Shown: positions 17,391 to 27,574, counted from the first letter of the stretch. The stretch is 64,000 nucleotides of DNA from Kaistella flava (ex Peng et al. 2021) (GCF_015191005.1 NZ_CP040442.1:2604001-2668000); one strand, 5' to 3'. The notes: generated by a model from the sequence alone, not told the origin. A program made the numbers and translations.

Positions 17391-19976
17391 TTATCGCCCA
17401 ATCATTTTCTTAATCGAATTCAACTTCATTAACGCTTCAATCGGCGTCAAAGTATTAATATCAATCTTTAGCAATTCTTCCCGAATATTTTCTAAAACTG
17501 GATCATCTAATTGAAAGAAAGAAAGTTGCAGACTTTCATCGGTAATCGCTTTTGCAGAATCTTTGGAACCACTGTGAGAACGGCTTTTTTCTAAAGTTTT
17601 CAAAACTTCGTTGGCACGGTTTACTACTTTTGCAGGCATTCCAGCCAACTTTGCCACGTGAATACCGAAACTGTGTTCACTTCCGCCAGACAATAATTTC
17701 CGAAGAAAAATAATACTTCCTTTATGTTCCTGAATCGAAACGTGGAAGTTTTTAATTCTTTCAAAATTAACCGTCATTTCATTGAGTTCATGATAATGCG
17801 TGGCAAATAAAGTTTTCGGTTGCGTTGGATGTTGATGCAGATATTCCGCAATCGCCCAAGCAATCGAAACTCCGTCATAAGTTGAAGTTCCACGTCCGAT
17901 TTCGTCTAATAGGATTAAACTTCTTTCAGAAATATTATTTAAGATATTCGCGGCTTCATTCATTTCCACCATGAACGTTGATTCGCCGGAAGAAATATTA
18001 TCGGTCGCTCCAACTCTTGTAAATATTTTATCTAAAACTCCGATCTCTGCGTGTTTTGCCGGAACAAAACTTCCGATTTGTGCCATTAAACAAATGATTG
18101 CAGTTTGTCTTAATATCGCCGATTTACCCGCCATATTCGGACCGGTAACCATAATAATCTGTTGCGAATCTTTCGCTAAAAACAAATCATTCGGAATATA
18201 TTTTTCACCCAAAGGCAAAGCATTTTCGATAATCGGATGTCGCGCTTCTTTTAAATCAATTTCAAAACCTTCATTTAAAACCGGTTTCGTATAAGATTCA
18301 GAAACAGCAAGTTCTGATAATCCAACTCCACAATCCAATTCAGCAATAATTCTCGAATTTTCCTGAATTTGATCGATGTAAATCATCACATTTTCGCAAA
18401 CTTTCCGGTATAACAAATGTTCGATTTTTGAAATCTTTTCTTCCGCACCGAGAATTTGCTCTTCGTATTCTTTCAGTTCTTCGGTGATGTATCTTTCAGC
18501 ATTCACCAAGGTTTGCTTGCGAATCCAGTCTTCCGGAACTTTATCTTTATGAGAATTTCTAACTTCAATGAAATAGCCGAAAACGTTATTGAAATTAATT
18601 TTCAAACTTGTGATTCCGGTGCGTTTCACCTCACGGTCACACATTTCATCAAGAAAACCTTTTCCTTTGCTTTGAAGTCCGCGCAAATGGTCGAGTTCTT
18701 CTGAAATGCCGGTTTTAATTACATTCCCTTTTGAAATATTAACGGGAAGTTCTTCATTCAAATAATTAATTAAATATTCAATGAGTTCATCCAAATTAAT
18801 CAGCGGCGATAACCAAGTCAAAACCTCACCGTGAGGCTGAAGTAATTCTTTAATATTTCGAATATTAATCAAACTTTGACGAAGGTAACCGAGTTCTTTC
18901 GGTGAAATTTTTTCTGAAGCCAATTTTCCCATCAAACGGTCTAAATCTGAAATCGATTTTAATAATTGTAAAATCTCATATTTCAGATTTTCTTCTTTAT
19001 TAAAAAATTCAATTAAATCTAATCTTCTGTTGATTTCATTGACGGATTTTAAAGGCAAAATCAATCTTCTTCTTAACAATCTTCCTCCCATCGGAGTTGA
19101 AGTTTTATCGATAATATCGAGCAAAGATTTTCCAGTCTGGTGACTTGAGTAAACGATTTCTAAATTGCGCAACGTAAAATGATCCATCATCAGATAATCA
19201 TCTTTCGGAATCAGTTTTATTTTTGTAATATGCTGTAAAAGTGCATGGTGCGTATCTTCAACTAAATAAGCAAAGATAGCGCCGGCTGCGACAATTCCTA
19301 ATTTTAAATCTTCAATTCCGAAACCTTTTAATGAATTGGTTTTGAAATGATTGGTCAGTTTTTCGTAGGCATAATTGTATTGAAAAGCCCAGTCTTCCAA
19401 TTTAAAAGAATTGCGGTTTTTCAATTGCGCAGGAAGTTCTGTAGTTCTTTGATAAATAATTTCACTCGGATCAAAAGTTCCGACGATATGAAGCAGTTGT
19501 TCAAGATTTCCTTCTGAAGTTAAAAATTCTCCAGTCGAAACATCAACCAAAGCCAGTCCGTATTTCTCTTTTTGTTTATGAATAGAAAGTAGAAAGTTAT
19601 TTTTCTTGGAAGTTAAAACCTGTTCGTTAAACGTTACGCCGGGAGTGACCAATTCAGTCACGCCACGTTTTACAATTCCTTTCACGCCTTTTGGATCTTC
19701 CAATTGATCACAAATCGCAACACGAAGTCCGGCTCTCACGAGTTTTGGCAAATAAGTATCAACTGAATGATGTGGAAATCCGGCAAGTTCGATATGACCT
19801 TCACCGTTTGCTCTTTTCGTCAAAACGATTCCTAAAATCTGCGAGGTTCGAATCGCATCTGTCCCGAAAGTTTCGTAAAAATCTCCCACTCTAAATAGCA
19901 AAAGCGCATCAGGATATTTCGCCTTGATGGTATTGTACTGCGTCATTAAAGGAGTTTCTTTCTTTTCTTTAGCCAC
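17391..19976 (-). CDS. mutS: DNA mismatch repair protein MutS
   Basis: An 861-aa mismatch recognition ATPase of normal length. The mismatch-wedge motif GDFYETF is at residues 31-37. The ATPase has Walker A TGPNMAGKSAI, the MutS motif SSGESTFMVEMNEAANIL, Walker B LLDEIGRGTSTYDG and FATHYHEL. The start codon is GTG at 19976; the frame has no ATG between it and the upstream stop, and the start matches the usual family N-terminus (MAKEKKETPLM). It diverges from the TrmH-family gene with about 70 bases between. Confidence 0.97.
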   Translation of the reverse strand: MAKEKKETPLMTQYNTIKAKYPDALLLFRVGDFYETFGTDAIRTSQILGIVLTKRANGEGHIELAGFPHHSVDTYLPKLVRAGLRVAICDQLEDPKGVKGIVKRGVTELVTPGVTFNEQVLTSKKNNFLLSIHKQKEKYGLALVDVSTGEFLTSEGNLEQLLHIVGTFDPSEIIYQRTTELPAQLKNRNSFKLEDWAFQYNYAYEKLTNHFKTNSLKGFGIEDLKLGIVAAGAIFAYLVEDTHHALLQHITKIKLIPKDDYLMMDHFTLRNLEIVYSSHQTGKSLLDIIDKTSTPMGGRLLRRRLILPLKSVNEINRRLDLIEFFNKEENLKYEILQLLKSISDLDRLMGKLASEKISPKELGYLRQSLINIRNIKELLQPHGEVLTWLSPLINLDELIEYLINYLNEELPVNISKGNVIKTGISEELDHLRGLQSKGKGFLDEMCDREVKRTGITSLKINFNNVFGYFIEVRNSHKDKVPEDWIRKQTLVNAERYITEELKEYEEQILGAEEKISKIEHLLYRKVCENVMIYIDQIQENSRIIAELDCGVGLSELAVSESYTKPVLNEGFEIDLKEARHPIIENALPLGEKYIPNDLFLAKDSQQIIMVTGPNMAGKSAILRQTAIICLMAQIGSFVPAKHAEIGVLDKIFTRVGATDNISSGESTFMVEMNEAANILNNISERSLILLDEIGRGTSTYDGVSIAWAIAEYLHQHPTQPKTLFATHYHELNEMTVNFERIKNFHVSIQEHKGSIIFLRKLLSGGSEHSFGIHVAKLAGMPAKVVNRANEVLKTLEKSRSHSGSKDSAKAITDESLQLSFFQLDDPVLENIREELLKIDINTLTPIEALMKLNSIKKMIGR

Positions 19977-20027
19977 GGACTTGAGTTTAAAAATTATTTA
20001 ACTTAAAACATTAAGATTGAAAAACCT

Positions 20028-20035
20028 TAATTTTG
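20028..20035 (+). promoter_or_regulatory. -7 element of the TrmH-family gene
   Basis: TAATTTTG matches TAnnTTTG exactly, ending 15 bases before the ATG at 20050. No clear -33 box. Confidence 0.4.
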
Positions 20036-20049
20036 CCAAAAATACGAAA

Positions 20050-20586
20050 ATGTCATCCACAAAGAAACTGAAACTCGAAGAATTAGGCAGAATAGATATC
20101 GAAACCTTTAAAGAGACCAAAAAAACGCCGCTTGTTGTGGTTTTAGATAATGTTCGAAGCATGCATAATGTTGGTGCGATTTTCAGAACGGCAGATGCTT
20201 TCTTAATTGAAAAGGTTGTCTTGTGTGGAATTACACCGCAACCGCCACATCGTGAGATTCACAAAGCCGCTTTGGGCGCAACAGAAAGCGTGGATTGGGT
20301 TTATGAAAGAGATATTGCAGAAGCACTACAAAATCTAAAAAAGGAAAACTTTAAAATTGTTGGAATCGAGCAAACGACGAGTTCGGAAATCATCACCGAT
20401 TATCCCATTAATAAAGATGAAAAATACGCTTTGGTTTTAGGAAATGAGGTTGATGGATTAAGCGACGAAGCACTTTCGTATTACGATACTTTCCTGGAAA
20501 TTCCGCAGTTGGGAACAAAACACTCTTTGAATGTTTCTGTTTGTGGTGGAATTGTGATGTGGGAATTCTTTAAATATTTAAAATAA
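20050..20586 (+). CDS. TrmH family (SpoU) RNA methyltransferase
   Basis: A 178-aa SPOUT methylase that transfers a methyl group from S-adenosylmethionine to the 2'-O of RNA. Motif 1 is NVRSMHNVGAIFRTADAF, motif 2 is LVLGNEVDGLS, and motif 3 is GTKHSLNVSVCGGIVMWEF, which forms the trefoil knot. ATG 20050 was chosen because the longer frame starts at a TTG overlapping the promoter element. Target RNA (tRNA or rRNA position) cannot be told. Confidence 0.9.
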   Translation: MSSTKKLKLEELGRIDIETFKETKKTPLVVVLDNVRSMHNVGAIFRTADAFLIEKVVLCGITPQPPHREIHKAALGATESVDWVYERDIAEALQNLKKENFKIVGIEQTTSSEIITDYPINKDEKYALVLGNEVDGLSDEALSYYDTFLEIPQLGTKHSLNVSVCGGIVMWEFFKYLK

Positions 20587-20590
20587 AAAA

Positions 20591-20650
20591 TTGCCACGAA
20601 TGCACGAATAAGTTTTAAACAAATCTAAAATATTCGTGCATTCGTGCCAA
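20591..20650. terminator. Long inverted repeat between convergent genes
   Basis: TTGCCACGAATGCACGAAT at 20591 pairs with ATTCGTGCATTCGTGCCAA, with one mismatch in about 19-20 bp and a 22-base AT-rich loop. It separates the rightward methylase gene from the leftward ligase-like gene and may stop both. The ACGAATGCACGAAT sequence is reminiscent of dispersed repeats in Flavobacteriia. Confidence 0.6.
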
Positions 20651-20658
20651 ATAAATAA

Positions 20659-21183
20659 TCAATTCAAATATTTGATTTTAAGAAGATTCCACTTTTTATT
20701 TTCATGTTTGAAAAGACAGATCTTGTCTACTAAAAAAGAATCTTCGAAAGTTTTTGTTTGGTATTCTTCCCAAGCTTTCTGAAAATTTTTAGGACTTAAA
20801 TCTTTGTATGCAACCGTAAGATGAGGATGGATTTTTGCATAAGAATGAAATTTCATACTTGGCTGAACCTCATCATATAACTGCTGAAGTTCGGTTGAAC
20901 TTTCGGGCTTTATAAAAATAACCGGTTTGTCTTTATTTGGAAAACATCCGAAGTTTTTAAGATTCACCTCAAAAGTAAAGGATTTCAAATTCATTACAGA
21001 AAAATTTTCCACCAAAACGTCTTCCTGATTTTCATCGAAATGAAAAGGTTTGATCAAAGTGATATGAGGGAAATTTTCAAATGACTTTACAGAATTAAAC
21101 CGTTCAGCAAAATCTTTACTGAAAACTCTGGCTTTCTGACGAAGTTCCTTATGCGGAACAACTGCAATAAAATATAAACTCAT
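20659..21183 (-). CDS. 2'-5' RNA ligase family (2H phosphoesterase) protein
   Basis: A 174-aa protein with the paired HxT motifs of the 2H phosphoesterase superfamily: FPHITLIKPF near residue 40 and HPHLTVAYKDL near residue 123. These proteins are cytoplasmic cyclic phosphodiesterases or RNA end-processing enzymes. It starts MSLYFIAVVPHKEL, matching the usual beta-strand opening. The RND operon ends upstream of it: the outer-membrane gene start is further right and its stop lies 35 bases away, so read-through is possible. Confidence 0.85.
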   Translation of the reverse strand: MSLYFIAVVPHKELRQKARVFSKDFAERFNSVKSFENFPHITLIKPFHFDENQEDVLVENFSVMNLKSFTFEVNLKNFGCFPNKDKPVIFIKPESSTELQQLYDEVQPSMKFHSYAKIHPHLTVAYKDLSPKNFQKAWEEYQTKTFEDSFLVDKICLFKHENKKWNLLKIKYLN

Positions 21184-21218
21184 TTGAAAAATTTCAATCC
21201 CTCTTTCACTTTTAGAAA

Positions 21219-22628
21219 TTACCTCCAGCCACCGCCTAATGCTCTGTATAATTCAATTCCTGCATCTAATTTAGAATATTCAGCAGTTGAAATATTCAAT
21301 TCAGCATTCAGTTGATTGACGCTTGCATTGATGACTTCCAGATAGTTTGCCATTCCGTAATTCACCAATTCCTGGGAATAGTTCACGGAGTTTTTATAGG
21401 CGTCTCTTTCTTTCTTTTTTAAATTAATGAAACCGTCTTGCGACTGATAAATTTTCAATGCATCAGAAACTTCTCTTCCGGCATTTAATAATGATTTTCT
21501 AAAGTTCAGATAAGCAATTTCTTTTTGTGCTAAACTAACTTCATACTGCGTTTTGATCTGTCTCTTATTTAAAATCGGTTGTGCTAAACCTGCGACAACA
21601 TTAGCAAAAAGAGAACTTGCACTGAACAACTGATCCAAATCTTTGGACGCAATCCCAGCACTTCCGGTCAATCTTAAACTTGGGTAAAATTGTGCTTTCG
21701 CGGAATTCGTTAATTCAAAAGCATTCATCAGATTGTATTCAGCAGCTTTCACATCTGGACGATTCTCTAACAAATTGGCTGGATAACCCAACTTCAAACT
21801 CACCGGCATTTTCTGCGCAGCAATACTGGTTCTTTCAATCGAATGAGCAGGTTCGCCCATCAAAACACTTAGCGTATTTTCGAGCAAAGCAATCTGAACA
21901 TCAATATTTATCAACATCGATTCTGCATTGAAAACCAACGCTTCACTTTGCTGAACTGCGACTTCAGTTACCGTTCCGGCATCTTTCAACGCTTTGGTGG
22001 TTTCATAGTTTTTGTTTCTTAAAATAATGGTTTCATTGATGATTCTTTTTTGATCATCAAAAGTTAAAAGCTGGTAATAAGCCGAAGCTATGGACGCAAC
22101 CAAATCACTTTTCACGGCTTGATGTGCTGCAACAGTTCCCAAATAACTGGCTAATTGTGCTTTTTGCTGTGCTTTCAGTTTTCCCCAAATATCCAATTCC
22201 AAACCAACATTTGCCGTGATATCGAATTGATTACCGTAAACTCTTTGACCCAAAAGCTTCCCCGACTGGGTATTCAAAGATTGAGTTTGAAACGTATAAT
22301 TCGGACCTGCAGAAAGGGTTGGCAAATAGGCCGCTTTACTTTGCTTTAAATAAGAATCCGCTGCATTGATATTTTGCAGCGCGACTCTTACATCTAAATT
22401 ATTTTCTAAGGCTTTCGCAATATGCTTTTGCAAAACTGGATCGGTGAAAATTTCTCTCCACGAAACAGTTGCCATACTTACTGAATCTTTCGGTAATAAA
22501 TCGGTGCGGAAAAGATTTTCGCTGATGACTTCTTTCGGTCTTTCATATTTCTCGCGCGTCATACATGAAGTAAGAACGAACGCTGAAAAGACAACTGAAA
22601 GTGTTTTTATATTGAAGTATTTATTCAT
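21219..22628 (-). CDS. Outer-membrane efflux lipoprotein (TolC/NodT family)
   Basis: A 469-aa protein with a lipobox (VFSAFVLTSC) and two OEP repeats of long helices plus strands that build the trimeric outer-membrane channel. Recognisable elements include LPTLSAGPNYTFQT, DIWGKLKAQQKAQLASYLG and a second repeat LENRPDVKAAEYNLMNA / YPSLRLTGSAG. ATG 22628 (MNKYFNIKT) is chosen over a TTG start because the signal peptide begins here. It is the last gene of the RND efflux operon. The ATG is preceded by an A12-type homopolymer on its coding strand. Confidence 0.93.
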   Translation of the reverse strand: MNKYFNIKTLSVVFSAFVLTSCMTREKYERPKEVISENLFRTDLLPKDSVSMATVSWREIFTDPVLQKHIAKALENNLDVRVALQNINAADSYLKQSKAAYLPTLSAGPNYTFQTQSLNTQSGKLLGQRVYGNQFDITANVGLELDIWGKLKAQQKAQLASYLGTVAAHQAVKSDLVASIASAYYQLLTFDDQKRIINETIILRNKNYETTKALKDAGTVTEVAVQQSEALVFNAESMLINIDVQIALLENTLSVLMGEPAHSIERTSIAAQKMPVSLKLGYPANLLENRPDVKAAEYNLMNAFELTNSAKAQFYPSLRLTGSAGIASKDLDQLFSASSLFANVVAGLAQPILNKRQIKTQYEVSLAQKEIAYLNFRKSLLNAGREVSDALKIYQSQDGFINLKKKERDAYKNSVNYSQELVNYGMANYLEVINASVNQLNAELNISTAEYSKLDAGIELYRALGGGWR

Positions 22629-22661
22629 TTTTTTTTTTTCATAAAAGTTTTTGACTTTCAA

Positions 22662-25600
22662 TTATTCTCCGAGGTTGATTTCTTTGTCTTTCAGTGGAAC
22701 AACTTTCTCCTGAAGATATTGGAAAATCACGTACAATACAGGAATTGCAATCAGTCCAAAGAAAGTCCCGATTAATAATCCTGAAGCAGCACCCGTTGCG
22801 ATAGAACGGTTACCAACAGAACCAATTCCGGTTGCAAACACCAATGGAATCATCCCAAAGATAAAGGCAAATGAAGTCATCAAAATCGGACGTAACCTTG
22901 CTTTTGCAGCATTAATCGCAGACATGGCAATTGATTCACCATGATGACGCCGTTGTACCGCAAACTCTACAATCAAAATTGCATTCTTTGCCAACAAACC
23001 AATCAACATGATAATCGCAATCTGGAAATAAATATTATTTTCTAATCCGAAAATACGCTGTCCGAAAAATGCTCCAATTACTCCCAAAGGCAATGAGAAC
23101 AATACTGAAAACGGAAGTAAATAACTTTCGTACTGTGCAGCCAAAATAAAGTAAACGAATAGGAAACTCAATAGGAACACAACATAGGTTTGAGAACCTG
23201 CTTTCATTTCTTCTTTCGTTAATCCTGTAAACTCAACATCGTAATTGGCTGGCAAATTGGCTGCAGCAACTTCTTGCACCGCTTTAATTGCATCACCTGT
23301 AGAATAACCAGGATTACTGGAACCATTGATTGCTACTGAAGTAAATAGATTGTAACGCTCCAGCGATTGTGGACCAAAACTTTTTTCCAAAGTAACAAAC
23401 TGTGAAATAGGCGCCATCGCTCCTGAATTGGTTTTTACAAAAATAGAGTTCAAATTTTCCGGGGATTTTCTGTTATCCGGTAATGCTTGAATCATTACTC
23501 TAAACTGTTTCCCATATTTGGTAAAATCAGAAGAGTAAATTCCACCGATATAACCTTGCATTGTACTCAAAATACTGTTCAAAGTAACACCACTTTCTTT
23601 TGCCCGAGGCACATTAACCACCATCTCATACTGTGGATAGTTGGTGTTAAAGGATGTTGAAGCAAACTGAATTTCTGGTCTTTGCATTAATGCTCCAACA
23701 AAATTTTGAGTTACTTTATTCAATTCATTAATATCACCTCCCGATTTATCCAATAAAACGGTGGAGAAACCATCACTGGTTCCAAATCCTGGTACACTTG
23801 GTGGAGAGAAGAAAATAATCTTCGCATCCGGATATTTACCTGCTATTCCAAAAAGTCTTTTAGTAATATCATCTACACTTTCACCTTGTGCTTTTCCGCG
23901 CTCTTTAAAAGGTTTTAGCTTAACGAATGCCTGACCAACGTTGGAACCTTGTCCTGACATAAATCCTCTACTCGCTGTAAAAGTAACGTTTTGAACTCCT
24001 GGAATTTTTCTTGCTTCTTCCTGTAAATCCTTTAATACATTATAGGTTCTTTCCATTGAAGCACCTGGTGGCAATTGAATATCTGCAAAGAGAATTCCAC
24101 GGTCTTCTTTAGGAATAAATCCTGTAGGCATCGTTGAATTTGCCCACCAGAAAGTAACTCCACCAGCGGCGAAAATGATCAGCGTAACCCATTTATGTTT
24201 TAAAAGATATTTGAATGACTGTCCATATTTTTTAGTTCCGGCATTAAATCCAGTATTAAATTTGGTAAAGAATTTTTGCATCACATTCATGCTTGCATAT
24301 TCTTGAGAATGATGTGCTGGCGGTTTAAGGAACATCGCACAAAGCACAGGACTTAATGTTAATGCATTAACGGCTGAAATTAAAATTGCAATAATTAAGG
24401 TAATCCCAAATTGCTGATAAAAAACTCCAGTTGGTCCTTTAAGGAAAGTTACCGGAATAAATACCGCCGCCATTACCAAAGTAATTGAAATAATCGCTCC
24501 TGTAATTTCATCCATCGCTTCTACTGTTGCTTTTTTGGCATCAGTAATCCCGCCTTCCATTTTTGCGTGAACGGCCTCTACGACGACAATCGCATCATCG
24601 ACGACAATCCCGATAGCAAGAACCAAAGCAAAAAGCGTCAACAAGTTAAGTGAATAACCAAATAAATTCAGGAAGAAGAATGTTCCAATAATCGAAACAG
24701 GAACTGCAATTGCTGGAATTAAAGTAGATCTAAAATCCTGAAGGAAAATAAAAACTACTAAAAACACCAATATAAAGGCCTCAATCAAAGTGGTAATTAC
24801 TTTATGAATAGAAGCATCCAGGAATTCGTTTGTATCAAAGTTAATGGTATATCCAACTCCTTCTGGAAAAGTTTTTTCGGTGGCATCCAAAAAGACTTTA
24901 ATATTTTTAATAATTTCCTGCGCATTGGAACCTGGTGTTTGGAAGATTCCCATACTGATAGCACGGCGTCCATTATTTTCACCAATTCCGGCATACGATT
25001 GAGAATCCAATTTAATTTCTGCAACATCTTTTAAACGAAGATATTCTCCATTTCCAAGTGCTCGCAAAATAATATTTTCAAACTGGTCAACTTCATTATA
25101 TTTTCCTTTATACGTAATAATATATTGAAATGAACTTCCGCTGTTTTCACCTAATGCTCCGGCTGCTGCTTCTCTGGATTGATCATTGATCGCCGCAGAA
25201 ACTTCGGAAGGCTCCAAACCATATGCGGCCATTTTTGCAGGATCCAACCAAATTCTCATGGAATAATTTTTTCCACCAAAAACCTGGGCATCACCAACAC
25301 CATTAACCCTTTTCAATTCAGGAATAATATTAATGTTCATGTAATTCTGCAACCAAACCTCATTTAATTTAGGGTTTGCCGTATAGAAAGTCAAGAACAT
25401 CAAAGCACTGGTTTGCTGCTTGCTCACCTGAACTCCGGATCTTGTAACCTCTGAAGGAAGAAGCGGAATTGCACGCTGAACCTGATTCTGCACATTCACC
25501 GCCGCGATATCTGGATCTATTCCCTGTTTAAAGAAAATCTGAATTGAGGCGGAACCGTTATTTCCGGCGGAAGAAGAAATGTAATCCATTCCTTCTACTC

Positions 25601-25811
25601 CATTCACCTGTTCTTCAATTGGAATAATTACACTGTTCATTACCGTTTGCGCATTTGCTCCGGTATAATTTGCTGAAATTCGCACAGTTGGCGGCGCAAT
25701 ATCAGGATACTGTGTGACCGGCAAAGATACCAATCCAAGTATTCCCAAAACAACAATCATGATGGAAATTACCGTGGATAAAACCGGTCTGTTTATAAAT
25801 TTTTTTATCAT
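22662..25811 (-). CDS. RND efflux inner-membrane pump (HAE1/AcrB family)
   Basis: A 1049-aa proton-driven pump. It begins MIKKFINRPVLSTVISIMIV with the first helix, and shows the conserved transmembrane-4 motif region LALVLAIGIVVDDAIVVVEAV (proton-relay Asp pair), LKDVAEIKL, and the C-terminal GLLAKNAILIVEFA and RPILMTSFAFIFGMIPL. Twelve helices and two periplasmic loops are inferred. It sits between the adaptor (4 bases) and the outer-membrane channel (33 bases). The substrate (drugs, bile-like compounds, solvents) is unknown. Confidence 0.96.
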   Translation of the reverse strand: MIKKFINRPVLSTVISIMIVVLGILGLVSLPVTQYPDIAPPTVRISANYTGANAQTVMNSVIIPIEEQVNGVEGMDYISSSAGNNGSASIQIFFKQGIDPDIAAVNVQNQVQRAIPLLPSEVTRSGVQVSKQQTSALMFLTFYTANPKLNEVWLQNYMNINIIPELKRVNGVGDAQVFGGKNYSMRIWLDPAKMAAYGLEPSEVSAAINDQSREAAAGALGENSGSSFQYIITYKGKYNEVDQFENIILRALGNGEYLRLKDVAEIKLDSQSYAGIGENNGRRAISMGIFQTPGSNAQEIIKNIKVFLDATEKTFPEGVGYTINFDTNEFLDASIHKVITTLIEAFILVFLVVFIFLQDFRSTLIPAIAVPVSIIGTFFFLNLFGYSLNLLTLFALVLAIGIVVDDAIVVVEAVHAKMEGGITDAKKATVEAMDEITGAIISITLVMAAVFIPVTFLKGPTGVFYQQFGITLIIAILISAVNALTLSPVLCAMFLKPPAHHSQEYASMNVMQKFFTKFNTGFNAGTKKYGQSFKYLLKHKWVTLIIFAAGGVTFWWANSTMPTGFIPKEDRGILFADIQLPPGASMERTYNVLKDLQEEARKIPGVQNVTFTASRGFMSGQGSNVGQAFVKLKPFKERGKAQGESVDDITKRLFGIAGKYPDAKIIFFSPPSVPGFGTSDGFSTVLLDKSGGDINELNKVTQNFVGALMQRPEIQFASTSFNTNYPQYEMVVNVPRAKESGVTLNSILSTMQGYIGGIYSSDFTKYGKQFRVMIQALPDNRKSPENLNSIFVKTNSGAMAPISQFVTLEKSFGPQSLERYNLFTSVAINGSSNPGYSTGDAIKAVQEVAAANLPANYDVEFTGLTKEEMKAGSQTYVVFLLSFLFVYFILAAQYESYLLPFSVLFSLPLGVIGAFFGQRIFGLENNIYFQIAIIMLIGLLAKNAILIVEFAVQRRHHGESIAMSAINAAKARLRPILMTSFAFIFGMIPLVFATGIGSVGNRSIATGAASGLLIGTFFGLIAIPVLYVIFQYLQEKVVPLKDKEINLGE

Positions 25812-25815
25812 CTTT

Positions 25816-27045
25816 TTAGAAAATCGGTTTTATAGCGTTAATGATATCATCGAATTTTTTCGGTTCTGGTTTAACAGGAGCTCCTGATTTTAAAGTTCCA
25901 ACACCTTCTGCAACTACAACTTCTCCTTTTTCTGCACCATCCTTAATGATGACCATATTATTAACACGATCAATAACTGAAATCACAGCGCTTTTTGCAG
26001 TGTCTTGTTTTACTTTATAGACGTACACCAAACCTTGTTGTTCATAAGTCGCACTTTCTGGGATCACCAATGCGTTATCATATGCCACCGGAATTCTAAT
26101 CTTCCCGCTGTTTCCGTTGCTCAAAAGCTTATCAGGATTCGGGAAAGAAACTCTAAACTGAATACTTCCGGTGTTAGGATCAATTTGACCTGTTGCCGCT
26201 TTCACATATCCTTTCTCTTTATAAACATCACCATTTGCCAATAATAATTCTACGGCTGGCATATTTTTTAATTTTTCTGGAACGCTGGCACCTACAGCAT
26301 TTTTTAGAAAATCGAGGTACTGCTTTTCATTCATTGAAAAGTAAGCGTATAATTCGCTGGTATCAGAAACCGTTGAAATAGGAGTCGCATCTCCTGGACC
26401 AACCAAACTTCCGTTTCGGAAATTGATTTTTCCAATCACTCCAGAAATTGGAGCACGGATAACAGAGTAATCAACATTTGCCTGCGCACCTTGGTAATTA
26501 GCTTGTGCCTGTGCAACTCCAGCCGAAGCTTGTTGTTTTGCAGCAACCGCTTGTGCAACTTGAGCCTGTGCTCTGGCAAGATTCGCTTCTGCAGTTTGCA
26601 GTTGAACATTAGAAATAATATTTTTTTCTACCAACGGCCGAAGTTTATTCACTTCAACTTGCGCCGCGCTTACCGCAGATTGTGCAGCTTTTACATTTGC
26701 ATCAGAAGCAGCAACACTTGATTGTGCAGCACCAACGCCAGCTTTTGCAGCATTCGCAGATTGACTTAAAGAATTAGTTTCTAATCTGAACAATGGTTGT
26801 CCTTTCGAAACGTATTGTCCTTCATCTACAAGAACTTGGGTGATATAACCTTGCATTTTCGCACGAACATCGTTATTTACACGACCTTCGATACTTGCCG
26901 GAAACGTAGAATATCCCGTAACATTTCTATTTTCAACTACAACGGTCGTTACAACTTTCGGTCCTTGCGGAGGTTTTTGATCTCCTTTTTTGCAGGATAA
27001 AACCGACAAAGCAGAGAAGGATAGTAGAATAATTTTATTTTTCAT
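25816..27045 (-). CDS. RND efflux periplasmic adaptor lipoprotein
   Basis: A 409-aa membrane fusion protein with lipobox LSVLSC (Cys18). Barrel-sandwich halves include VRAKMQGYITQVLVDEGQYV and VIRAPISGVIGKINFRNGSLV. An Ala/Gln-rich helical hairpin lies at about 90-175, followed by beta-barrel and membrane-proximal domains. It links the inner-membrane pump to the outer-membrane channel. The regulator gene is upstream by 62 bases and probably in the same transcript. Confidence 0.94.
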   Translation of the reverse strand: MKNKIILLSFSALSVLSCKKGDQKPPQGPKVVTTVVVENRNVTGYSTFPASIEGRVNNDVRAKMQGYITQVLVDEGQYVSKGQPLFRLETNSLSQSANAAKAGVGAAQSSVAASDANVKAAQSAVSAAQVEVNKLRPLVEKNIISNVQLQTAEANLARAQAQVAQAVAAKQQASAGVAQAQANYQGAQANVDYSVIRAPISGVIGKINFRNGSLVGPGDATPISTVSDTSELYAYFSMNEKQYLDFLKNAVGASVPEKLKNMPAVELLLANGDVYKEKGYVKAATGQIDPNTGSIQFRVSFPNPDKLLSNGNSGKIRIPVAYDNALVIPESATYEQQGLVYVYKVKQDTAKSAVISVIDRVNNMVIIKDGAEKGEVVVAEGVGTLKSGAPVKPEPKKFDDIINAIKPIF

Positions 27046-27107
27046 GAATCTTATTTTATAATTGGGCTTTATTAAATTCTTTATATGAAGTTCGTATTTC
27101 TGGTTTT

Positions 27108-27551
27108 TTAAAGTTGATCAAGAGAATCCTTTATATTGGTAATATTCTTTTTAAAGAGACTGGTATAAATTTCAAACTTCCGCAATGCTTCTTCATCACC
27201 TGTGTTTCGAAAGTCTTTCAGTTGATTTAAAATCAATAATTCTTTTTCCATTTTCTCGATAATTTCTTCAAATCGGAGTTTCATGTATTTTTCGTTCATC
27301 ATGAAAAACCGTTTTCTTTCATCGATTTTATTGAAATCGGTAATAATATTTAGGTTTAAAAGTAAATTGAGGTTTGAAGAAATTGAACTTTTACTTGCGC
27401 AAAAAATCTCAACAAACTCATCAAAAGAAACACCATTCCTATCAAAATCAAAAATTAAATAGGAATAAATTTTCGCAGCAAGTGGCGGTAAATGGAAGGC
27501 TTCTCCATAAAATTTAACCATTTCACGAAAAATCTCTTTGTCAATTTTCAT
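27108..27551 (-). CDS. GbsR/MarR-like winged-helix transcriptional regulator
   Basis: A 147-aa protein with a winged helix at about 20-95 (LAAKIYSYLIFDFDRNGVSF, FVEIFCASKSSISSNLNLLL, DERKRFFMM) and a helical C-terminal tail. It looks like the GbsR family within the MarR group. As first gene of the efflux operon it probably represses the pump genes until a ligand binds. A short inverted repeat upstream is a candidate operator. Confidence 0.84.
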   Translation of the reverse strand: MKIDKEIFREMVKFYGEAFHLPPLAAKIYSYLIFDFDRNGVSFDEFVEIFCASKSSISSNLNLLLNLNIITDFNKIDERKRFFMMNEKYMKLRFEEIIEKMEKELLILNQLKDFRNTGDEEALRKFEIYTSLFKKNITNIKDSLDQL

Positions 27552-27574
27552 TATAAATTTAAAATATTAACCTG

